From the NCBI GenBank assembly GCA_022457155.1, contig JAJGOT010000167.1:791001-855000 (forward strand): DNA of 64,000 nt, given 5' to 3'. Position numbers and translations under genes: made by a program. The notes under the pieces are model-generated. The model did not search any database and was not told the DNA's origin. It worked only from the letters and a program-made list of their open reading frames with translations. Source of the stretch: Cladopsammia gracilis (taxonomy: Eukaryota > Cnidaria > Anthozoa > Scleractinia > Dendrophylliidae). This document shows, piece after piece, positions 1 to 11,400 of the stretch. Each line of letters begins with the position of its first letter. Within the stretch, counting starts at the first letter, position 1.

Positions 1-520
1 AGTCAACTATCTCAAAGTAGACACAGTAAGGTTGACACCCTTCTAAGGTGGACATCCCAGTAAGGCAGACACCCCTGTAAGGTTGACACCCCTGTAAGGT
101 TGACACCCTTCTAAGGTAGACATCCCAGTAAGGCAGACACCCCTGAAATGTTGACACCCCTCTTACGTGGACATTCCAGTAATGCAGACACCCCTCTTAG
201 GTGGGCATCCCAGTAAGGCAAACACCCCCGTAAGTTGACATGCACCCCTCTAAGGTGGACATCTCAGTAACACAGACACCCCTGTAATGTTGACACCCCT
301 GTAAGGTTGACACCCCTCTAAGGTGGATATCCCAGTAAGGCAGACACCCCTGTAATGTCGACACCCCTCTTAGGTGGATATCCCAGTAATGCAGACACCC
401 CTGTAATGTTGACGCCCCTCTTAGGTGGATATCCCAGTAAGGCAAAAACCTTTGTAAGTTGACATGCACCCCTCTAAGGTGGACATCCCAGTAACACAGA
501 CATCCCTGTAAGGTGGACAC
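1..520. repeat. 51-bp minisatellite
   Basis: Degenerate tandem copies built from blocks like gttgacacccctgtaagg, ggtggacatcccagtaa and ggcagacacccc. Read on the - strand the array is open for over 100 codons with a 17-residue period, which gives the 51-bp unit. It lies in the UNC13 intron (or upstream DNA) before the first visible exon. The open frame comes from the unit length being a multiple of three, so I do not call a gene. Confidence 0.85.
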
Positions 521-533
521 GGTTGGCTGGTTC

Positions 534-636
534 TTAGTTAGGTCAGGCCAGATGTGAAAATATTTGGCTCTTGGTCATGGTGCACAGACCTGTGACCAAG
601 AGCCAAATATCTTCACATCCAACCTGACCTAACTTA
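534..636. repeat. Hairpin MITE-like element, copy 1
   Basis: Two arms of about 40 bp are inverted copies (ttaggtcaggccagatgtga on the left, tcacatccaacctgaccta on the right) around a short loop. A second family member lies at 2325-2453 and shares the core agccaaatat and the right flank cttagtcaataag. This is a dispersed foldback repeat in intronic DNA. Confidence 0.75.
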
Positions 637-903
637 GTCAATAAGTATTCTATCATATGACCAATTTGGAGATAAAATTGTTTCAATTTTTCAACATGTG
701 TGGTGGTGCACTTTTGTAACAGGGCTAAGGCGTACCGCCCTCATACGGGTAACAGTAGTTAGTAAATAGAGTGCACGTGCGGAGTCGTAATAGTCATATG
801 ATCAGTACATAATCTCTAGCAAGTTTGTTTAATTTTTTTCCATATTATTTTGCCCCCAGCACTTTTTAACTGTTTTGTTTGTTCTCTGTTTGATAACTTT
901 CAG

Positions 904-1124
904 TGAGACAAACCGCCTGGACCAAACGCTTTGTTTTCAATTGTGGGAAAAAGGATTTTTCAAGGACAATCTGTTGGGAAGTGCATGGATTCCTTTGATG
1001 CAAATCCATCATTCAAATGAAGAGGGGAGTGGTGCATGGGTACAACTGAGCCATGAGACATCTAAAGGTCTCATGTCATCTGGACATTTGATACTTGTGG
1101 ACAGTCGCTTTGAGCTGCCGTCAG
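904..1124 (+). other. unc13: UNC13 exon: C-terminal half of C2A domain
   Basis: The exon encodes a segment containing [22 protein letters not shown] and [12 protein letters not shown], matching the late strands of the Munc13 C2A domain, and ends in DSRFELPS. In Munc13-1 this domain homodimerises or binds RIM. The first strands must lie upstream of the window. The acceptor is at 902-903. The donor gtttga is weak but keeps phase with the next exon ([14 protein letters not shown]). Confidence 0.9.
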
Positions 1125-2378
1125 GTTTGAATTAAGGAAAAATTGCAGTTATAAAGTACTCACTCAAGTAATGAATGGTCCCAAGTGAAGCAGTTAGCAT
1201 CAGCGTAACATTAGTTTCTCATTCCACATTGAAAACTTTTAAATAATGACTACAAGGTAGCTGCCACACAATTTGCTGCACATCAGCTCTCTTTTGCCAT
1301 ACAATCTACCCTGAAAATGCCACATAATTTTTCATTTTTTTTCCACACTTTATAAGAATGCCAGAGGGAAGTAGTAATTTTTTTTGCTCAGTAGCTTTCA
1401 TTTGAGTTAGGATTTCATCGACAGACTCAAAAGGTTGAATCACATTTCACAACACAAAACCTACCTCTGGGAATGAAAAGGTTTAACACTAATTTTGTTT
1501 GTAAAAGCAAACCATGAAACACAAAGCAGATTGTATTAGCTTTAGTTTTTCTTTTGTACAGGGCTGTCAGAGGAAGAGGCCTTAGCTCTCCAGAATAAAC
1601 TTGATTCTTTTTACACCATCATGAATCAGGAGGTGGAAGTCTTAAAGGAGCAATCCAAGAAAATTCAAAGAGAAAAAGATGTAAAAACAAGTAAGATGAT
1701 CACAGTTGTTCCATTTTTACCCTGGAAGCTCTGATTTATTGTCAGTAGTTGTTTGATCATGTGTGACACTACACCATGTAGTAAAGCTGCCAAAGTATTT
1801 CATCTGGTATACTCTTACCTGGTTGATGAGTTTGAATAAAAAGCTTGCCCACAGTGTGATATTGGTAAATAGTGTATTATTGTTTGTCTTATGATGAAGT
1901 CACATAGGATTTAAATGGCATTGTTGTAGCTGTTTACTGCTAGTCTTCATCAGATAACAAGGTCGACTGATTGTGTGCCACCATTAGTATAATTCACAAT
2001 AGTTGTCTGTGATTGGTGGAACTCGATCCCCATTATTCTGGTGTGGTCTGCTGTAGTCTTAGATGTTGGTCTTAGATGTTGTTGTGTTTCTTGACTGTTG
2101 GCATAACCATAATATGCTTCAGGAATTTCAATTCCATTGTCCCTGTTGATATTGTTCTAATAAAGTATGAGTTCGACCAATTACAGCCAACCATCATGCT
2201 TATGGAGATGGTAATCAGTTGACCTCATCCCTTGATAAAGACTAGCAGTAAGCAATCCAAATGTCGTGATTTATGTCGTACGTGACTACGAAGTGAGACA
2301 ATTGATAAATACTATGTACTTTTTGACTAAGTGGGAGGGCTGGATGGGGAAAGATTTGGCTCCAGGTCATGGGGAACA

Positions 2379-2411
<33 letters not shown>

Positions 2412-5400
2412 GAGAGCCAAATATTTTCCCATCCAGCCCGACCTAACTTAGTCAATAAGCATTTTATCATATGACCAATTTGTAGACAAAATTACTTGAA
2501 ATTTTAACGCGTGAGGCCGTCTGCTTTTGTAGTAGGGTCGTACGCCTTTTTCCTGCCCGCTCGTGCAAATGCGTACGGCCCTCATACGGGACTTTCATCA
2601 ATGGTTTTGCAAAGAAAAGGTTCGCAGGGCCGTACGGGTCATATGACAAACTTTATTATTGTGCCCTACAATGCACACTGTGTAACCGGCAAGACTTTAA
2701 CAAACAAGTTATATTTTTTATCCTTTTTGTTACCAGTAAGTGATGAATTAGACAGTGCTTACACTAGTGATGCAGCTCTCTATAATCCTTTCTTGGACTC
2801 GGACCCAGAATTGAGCGACCAAGATTCAGCTGATGTTGAGGATGGACAAATCAGTGACAGTGAAGCTGACAGGGTGATGATCAATTACACAGAACATTTT
2901 GATGGAAGCATTGGACGGACATCAGATGATATCCGTGAGGAGTTGGAAGAGGAGGAGATAGAAGAGAGTTTTATGATGCCAGTTTCTGTTTTGCCAGAAA
3001 GTGAGCAAGGAGAAGATGAAATGTACTTTGAGGAGTTAGAAGAGAGCATGGAGGTAAGATTCATGATTAGATTTTTATTAAAAATATTTCTGTGACTAAG
3101 GGTGTTCTAATTTTCAACATGTAGTTATTCAGTTGGCCAGTTAATATATCCAGATGGTGTTTGTTCCAAACAGAATGTGTCAGTCAGTGAGTCGGACAGA
3201 CAAAAGTCAGATAGATAGATAGATAGACAGTCAGACAGACCAATGGTCAGACAGACAAAGAGACAAAGACAGACAGTCGGAGGGTCAATCAGTGCAAAAG
3301 TTTGAGTCAATTGGTCAGTCACTCTGTAAGGTAAGTCAATCAGTCAGACCATTTTATCAAATTATTTGTCAGATAACTGTCTATCAGTCAATTAGAACAT
3401 TTTATCAATTTGCCAGATGACTGTCAGTCAGTCAGTTAGTCTTTTTAAGTAGGTCATGCTGTCCATTTCAGGGGCGGATCCAGGAATTTCTGAAAGGGGG
3501 GCCAGGGTGCATATCCACCGGTAAATTTTTCCGATTTTACCCTCTAAAACGCCATTTACGGCATTCCTGAGAGTCGAAAGGCATTTGTTAAGTCACAAAC
3601 TTGACAATCAGTCAATTGGTGGAAGTGAAACAACTACATATAAAACAATTTTATTCTATTATTTTTATGAACCACATGGGAGACACAAGTCTGATGGGGG
3701 GGGGGGGGAGACGGGACCCCCCTGACCCTACCCCTGGATCCGCCACTGCATTTTCAAGGCAGTCAGTCATTTAGTCAATTGAACAGTCTTTTCGTTCCTT
3801 CATTCATTAATTCAGTCAGTCAGTCAGTCAGTCAATGAGATGGTCATTTTCGTAATGCCCAACCAACAATGAAACAGTCAAAGAAACTGTAATACAGTTA
3901 CACCATTTAACCAAGGTATAACACATAGCCCTGTTAGATATAATGTTTGCTAAGATAGGTTTTTTTATAGTGTAAATTAAAGAAGGGAACATTAAAGTAT
4001 ACTTTTTGCCTATCTCTGGTGTGCACTTTCTAATGCTACAGATTGCAGGGCTACTTTTGATGCTGTATGTTTTTGGAGGCTTGTTTGCCTCAGCAGTGAA
4101 TGTAAAGAACAAGAAATAAAATGATTTACTAGTACATCTCTGGGTATGTTTATTAGTCCAGCTCATTTGGTTTAGCAGTGGCTGCAGCAAACTGGTAGTG
4201 TAGCAGCTCTCAGAAACCTCTATTTTCATTGGCTTTGTAAAACACAGCTGCTATTGTTTTTAGGGCTAGGGTCCATTGTTGTGATGTTTGTTCTATAGTT
4301 CTCTCGAAAGGTATCGAACCAATGGTGTGAGACCTTTTAATCACAAAAGCTGCTACATCGCCCTAGCTAACAAGCAACTAATGATCCAGTTTGTAAAAGT
4401 GCCCTCTATTATATAGGTCAGCCAAATTACATGCATTGTTGTCTGGAAGGTGTATTCTTTACAGCATCTCTATAAATGCACTAAGAAACCCATAAACAGA
4501 GTTTTGCTAGTAATGACAATGAGCAGATTTTGATAAGCTACAACCAGAATTTCCAAGCCAGTGGTGTGTAATGACCTGTAATGAGCCGTTGTGTAGCAGC
4601 TGCTCGGAAGAGCTGTCAACAAACAATAGTTTTCATTGTTGACTCGTTCTATTGTTTTGTTTCATTCTATCAATCCAATTGGGTTAGTCAATAACTTTCT
4701 GAGTACTGCTACATGACCTGTAATAAGTGCTGGAAGAAATTAGCTTCTTGGGAGCTCCCCTTGGAATTTTTATTGTTTAATCTTTGAATCACTGTGCATT
4801 CCTTAGGCCAAAAAATCTTAATATCTTATAATCCATAAGTTCACATTTTTCAAATGTATCATATGTTAATAATTTCATTTTTGAAGTGAAACTACTAGAC
4901 TTTGCATAATTTTATTCCCAGAAAGTGGATGTTATGCTTGGCATCTGGCCTAAAATGAAAACCCAGTGGATGCTGACCCATTAGGGGTTTTCACTTACTG
5001 GTACGTCATATCAAAATTCAGAAGCATTAACAACAGATTTTGATCCCAGCTGTTCTATTCGACAAGCTCAGTCGAATTGAACAGCAGAGTCAACCCAAAT
5101 ACAAAAGTATTCAAATGTTGAACTTTACATGTGCCGAACCTAATACCTATTTGGGTCGACCCAAATAATTAAGTTTGACAGTTGATTCAGATGTCGAACT
5201 TGATTGAGTCCAAAAAAAACTTAAAAAAAAAATATGCCATAAAAAATTATTAATTTAATGTATGCATAATATATGCATTAGGTTCGGCACATGTAAAGAT
5301 AGACGTATGAATTGAAGTTGATCTTTTGCAGAGTCGACCCAAATACAAAAGTGTTGATCCTAATTGATTCATAGGTTGAACTTTACATTAGGTTCGGCAC

Positions 5401-8400
5401 ATGTAAAGTTTGACGTTTGAACCGAGCCTTAGAAACAGCTTTGTAGGACATATACTTCACCTATTGCAACCTAAACCTGTGAAATGCAATGTAAAAGTTC
5501 TTTTCTCTCTTTTGGCAACATTGTTGGAATGGGAACTTTCCATTCAACCAAAAATTCTGGAAATTCCAGGTTGGGAAGCGAACGGAAAGGAAATTTCCCA
5601 GAATAAAATTTCGGAATTTTAGGACAGCCTCATGAGGTTGACCTAAGGGACCGACCATTATTTTTTTGACGGGGAGGAGGGGGGGAGAGGGGGGGGTTGG
5701 AAAATTTTCGCATGCAAACATTTTTTTTATATGCGGCACCTGCTGCAAACAATTTATTTTGTGTCTCCGTTCCAACTGCTATACTTCCAGCAAACAATTT
5801 TTTTCTTTATTTTTTGCTTTCATACAATTTATTTCAGTGTTTATAGCCTCTGCAAACAATTTATTTCAAAATTTTCCAACCCCCCCCCCCCCCCCCCGTC
5901 AAAAAAGTAATGGTCCGTCCCTAACGTTCCAGTGCAACAATGCAACCAACCGGAAAATACTGTTCCATTCGCCACACGGAATACACGGAATTTCAAACCA
6001 AAATTTTTGGTCAAATGGAAAGTGCTCAACCTTCTTGGAAACTGTATTTTACATTGAATCAATTATAATAATAATTACACATTTTACCAATCAGAATGCG
6101 TGTCATATTGTAATTTAATACCCAGACCCTTTACTCTGTATTCTTAGTCTCCCACATTCCCGCCATCATGACAATCAGTCACACAACGAAGATTCAGCAG
6201 GAGTTTAAATCCATCTCAACTTAATATTTTCTTTTCAGGTTACATATTGGAACATATTTTCAATGTTTAAGCTGTGGACATTTCTTTTTGGCCAAGAGGA
6301 AACCTCCTCTGGAAATAACATGTCTGTGAATCTATCGGACTTGAACTTTACGTTCGTTCTGTAAGCGCGAGATAAGACTTAAGCTTAATATCTTGTTGCT
6401 CAATGCTTTTAATTTCAATTGATATACTTTAATTGAGTTAACTGCCGTTCCTGAGTCGCTCTGTTATTTCTTAGCTTTTAAGTAGAATTTTATATTTCAG
6501 AGATTGTGAACAATGTGAAAATCGTAGTGCGGAGTTTTATTGCGTCGATTGTCAACTGAAATATTGTCCGCGTTGTCGCTTCGTTTTTCATTCAAAGGTA
6601 AACGGATAATTGGTTTGTTTTTTCGTTTATATTGAAGTTTTTTTTGGTTTGTGGTTTTACAATGAAAGGGCCTTTTCTCAGTCACCGTTTTTGATCGTCC
6701 ATGTGTCAAGGAACGTTTTTGAAACGTTTTTCCTGCAGGGAAAATTGCGACATCATAAAATGGAGTCTGTAATTGTCCATCTTTGCGAGTCATGTCTGAC
6801 TGAAACGAAGCAATTTGATTGCGAGATTTGTGGCTTAGGTAAGTACTTTGACCTTTCTGAAGAGAACTGTAACCAAGCCTATCTTTATTTCTACCCATCG
6901 GCTGTAGTAAACGTCTTTCCCCATTTACAAGAGATTAGAATATTCGCAATTCTCATTCGTACTGGAGGAATCCCCTTTATTGCGTGACCATGTTTTTTTG
7001 CAGTAACGCGTACCTTATTTCAGGGGTATTAATGTGAAGGGAGTTAGTCTCAGAAGAAGTAAAACACATAAAGAAATATGTTAGCTCAATTTCAAAGGTT
7101 TTTTGTTTCCTCAATCAAAGAAACAAACTTGTGACTTGTAGCTGTTTTTTCCACTGTCACATTAAATTTGTCACACAACTGTAATAATTTTTTCCAGTGC
7201 ATATGTACAGCACAATGGCATTATTATTTTTATTTTTTGTACATAATAAATTTGATCTTGCAACTGTTTTGAGGTTGGCACACACAAATGGGGTAGTCAC
7301 TGCAATTAGTCCCCTTGACCAATTGTTTGTTGTTGTTAATATAAAAGGACTGTTTGCATCAGTTGTATAGACTGATTTGGTCTTAGATTCATTTATTCCT
7401 TTATTTGGCCACAGCGACAAGTTGCATGAGTAGTCTTTCCTTCTTTATTCCAGGATTTTGTGATCCATGCTGGTACTTATGGCATGCAAAAGGAACCCTT
7501 CAGCAACACAGAAAGGATTCACTTCTCTCAGTTGCGAGAAGACCGCGAGCACCACAAACACATGAAGATGTACCTGTGGTTAACAAAGTGAGATGGATAC
7601 CACCTCTTGATGAAAATAAAAGTGTTATAAAAGAAGTGTCTGCATATGAGAGGTTAACAATATACTGTTTTCATATGGCCGGGACAGCATCACTTCACGG
7701 ATATAACAGAACTCACAATTGACCAAGCTCCCATTTCGCCTTATAGCTCAGTGGTAGAGCATTTGCACCAGAATTGCAAGGGTCATAAGTTCTAATTGTA
7801 ACTCCTTCAGTTGTTGTATAACTGTGATGATCACATTCTCTTTAAGATGAAAGGAGACACCAGTAACACAATATGGTGATGATGCCCAAACTCAAGTCTA
7901 ATTAAGTGCATTGACTCCTTCAAGAGTATAGAAAACTATTAGCAGTATGGTAGTTAGTGGGTCTGAGCTAGTGAGTGGGTCTGAGCTAGTGAGTGGGTCT
8001 GAGCTAGTGAGTGGGTCTGAGCTAGTGAGTGGGTCTGAGCTAGTGAGTGGGTCTGAGCTAGTGAGTGGGTCTGAGCTAGTAAGTGGGTCTGAGCTAGTAA
8101 GTGGGTCTGAGCTAGTGAGTGGGTCTGAGCTAGTGAGTGGATCTGAGCTAGTGAGTGGGTCTGAGCTAGTGAGTGGGTCTGAGCTAGTAAGTGGGTCTGA
8201 GCTAGTGAGTGGGTCTGAGCTAGTGAGTGGGTCTGAGCTAGTGAGTTTCAGAAATTTACTAGTGTGCTAATAGTATAGTGTTGAGAGTAGTTAATTAACA
8301 AAACCAGTGGTTGTAAGTTTGAGTTGTATAATCTGGTTGATATCATTATGACAGAATATTAGAAAATAGGTAACACAATTAAAGCTGCTGTGAAACATTG

Positions 8401-11400
8401 ATTGGCCCATGAGGATTCCTTTCATAGTGCATTGCACCCATATTTGGGCATGACTTGGTCACCATAGCACCATATGCATACCATATGCATATGGTCACCA
8501 TATGTATATAAAAAATCAATACACTTATACAATAATACATACAGATACATCGAGTAACATGATTTTTTTTTTATACCAGGGCTCAACCTTAACTTTTGTT
8601 GTCAGTAGGCTTGTGGCTAGTAAAATGGTAATTGTCACTAGCCAAAGAGCTCTTTCTACTAGCCATAAAATTTTCACTTCAAGTTAATAATTACCCTAGT
8701 TTTGAACATCTAGTATCAAGTCACACTTATGAAAGAAGAATGAAAATTTGAGGACGATATCCATTGAAGATCGTTGAAGCGTGTGAACAACAAGATGGCG
8801 TTCACTTGCGATCGAAGTGCGAGATGGCAACACTCAGATCCAGTCTCTAGCTGAGTATGGCTTCATCGTGGAGCTGTACGCGTTTTGCTTTGTTTGTTTG
8901 TTTTTTTCTTTCTACATAACAATGTGCCACAATAATTCAGGGCTCCAAATTGCACCTGTATCGGGCGCATTTGCGACTAAAGATTTCGTTTTGCGACTAA
9001 AATTTGCCTATTAGTCGCGATTTTGCGACTGTTTTACGGCCTAGCCAATTAAGGAATTATATTCAACACTCTTGTGTGTTACTTGTAACAGGTAGTTGTA
9101 ATTTTATCCAAAAAATCCTGTGAAATTAATGTTGAATGTTACATGACTTAATCGTCGATTTCATGCTCTATTAATGCAGTTTCAAAGAAGTGTTCACGGG
9201 CGTACTTTATCAGACTTTCTCAGAAATTTTTTGTTTCTCATTTCCAGTTCCGGTACTAGTAGTTATTTTTTTTGCGACTTAAATGTTTGAACTTGCGACT
9301 ACATTTTCGGAATTACTCGTAAATTGCGATTGAGAATTTTTTTAAATTTCGAGCCCTGTAATTGTGCCAGCACTAAATTTATCTTTTGCAGTTAACAAAG
9401 AAATTTGCCTCCATAACTTTGGTAGTCAACATGGCTAGTAACTAAGGGAATTTCACTAGCCAAAACTGAAAATCCAGTGGTATTTGGTGAGTTGGCCACT
9501 GTCAAGGTCGAGCCCTGTGATTTTGTCATGTCACTATTCAGAGTTCATACTGTCATGTCATTGCTTTATTTTCAGGCCTAAATGAGCCAAGCTTGTCTTA
9601 GAATTCCATTAAACAAACACTTAACTTATCTATGTGTCCCAGACCTGCATCACATGTGGGTGAGTTTGCTTCCCTGGTTTTCTACCCTACATGTCCAAAT
9701 TCCATTGTGTCCAAATTCCAGTCGGATATTAACCAGCAAATGGTGACTTTTCTCTCTTAAATATCACAAATTTATTCAAATTTATTTCATTTATTTGCAG
9801 TTTGCTGAGGGCACTGAAATCCTTTATGATGATCATGTACGCGTCATAGAACATGCAGAACATGAGCGTATGCAGCGGCAGCTTGAAGCACCCAAGAAAA
9901 AAGTAGAATTTAGCGAAAGTGACAATGACGATGATATTGACAGGAATGGACCACTGCGGAGAAAAGGAGGGTTCAGAGTATCTCCTGGAACATCGCGGAA
10001 ATCCTCATGGTTAGTTTTATAAATTTGTAACTTTACTTTTAAAGGGGCAATAATTAATGTGACATGGATTTTCCTGTTTTTGTTCAAAACCGTACTAAAC
10101 AATTGACTGAGTGCCTTTGTTTTATAAACATGAAAATAATGCCCTCACAACACAGAAAAAAAGTCAATATAATGACAACAGTTACTGTTTTTAAATTTCA
10201 GGAATGAAAAAACTAAAGCACTTCTTGACTTGAAAGATGATTCAAGCTCATTAAAGAAAACACGGAGACAATCAATTCCCTTTGTCGTAAGTGCCTGTGA
10301 CCCACCTTGGTTGTGAAAATAATAATAATGATAATAATTTAATAATCATCGCCATCATTACAATAATAAGACCCCACATTTTCCAAGAGTTGGGGCTGGG
10401 CATGCTCCCAATTACTAGACACTGATATAGGACCCCTCCCCCCTATTGGATGTTAAGATGACCCCTGTATTGGATGTAAAAGTTGAATCAAAACCTCTTA
10501 CTACAATCACTACAAAGAATAATGTTAGTAATAAACAAGAATTTGACATTTTTGAACTATAGTTTTTTATGTATTGAGAGAGGGTCAGTGATGTGAGACT
10601 GCTGGTTAATTTGCAGATGGGGACTAACATTTGTACAAAACCCCAAAAATTGTTAAGCAGAGGGACCGAGGACTCTTTTTCCCAAACACTAACGATGCTT
10701 CATGCCAAGAAGTTGGACATTCATGTCACCAGATGATAACCGACACTTATTTAAGGTTATTTCTTAAACTACTCTGTACAGTCTCTGATATGCAATCTTC
10801 GTTGACAGCAATCAAAAACAAGCACAAAACAGGATAGGAAACCTCACATGATGATGTCACAGAGAGCGCATTTGAATGACGAGGAGCTGGTAGGTTTATA
10901 CATGATAGTAATAATTGGGTAATCTGATACTATCAATATTATTTTATCGATTTACTTCTCACTGTATAATTATACTTTTGTTCCTTCAAGAAACTACATG
11001 TTTATAAGAAGACTCTACAAGCACTTATTTACCCCATCTCAGGTAAATAACACCTTTTTCTGAATGCATATTGAAACAGAATCATTACTGATGTTGCTGT
11101 TACGTCTTTCAGACACCACACCTCACAAGTTTGAGATCTGGTCGACTCAGGTACCCGCCTATTGCTATGAGTGTGAAGGTCTACTTTGGGGTTTAGCCAG
11201 ACAAGGACTTAAATGCAAAGGTGACTGCCATGCCAGTAGTGCAGCCAATAAGTCAACTAACCAGCCAGCTTTAGACAGTCAGTCAGCCAACCAGCCTACC
11301 TTAGCCAGTCAGTTAGCCATAGTCAAACATTAACAAATAAGGTTAGTCAAACTGTGAGACAGACAGACAGGTTATCCAGTCAGTCAGACAGACACTGAAA

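Noticed and set aside
197..520. 107-codon - strand frame with 17-residue repeats
   Set aside because: Translation of the 51-bp minisatellite at the window start.
3469..3748. hAT target duplication around the CAGGGGCGG element
   Set aside because: The eight bases on each side (gtccattt and cattttca) do not match.
7738..7806. Functional tRNA gene
   Set aside because: Box B is degraded and the acceptor stem does not pair.
7947..8270. Open frame encoding VSGSEL repeats
   Set aside because: It is the 18-bp minisatellite of UNC13 intron 7; the length being a multiple of three explains the open frame.
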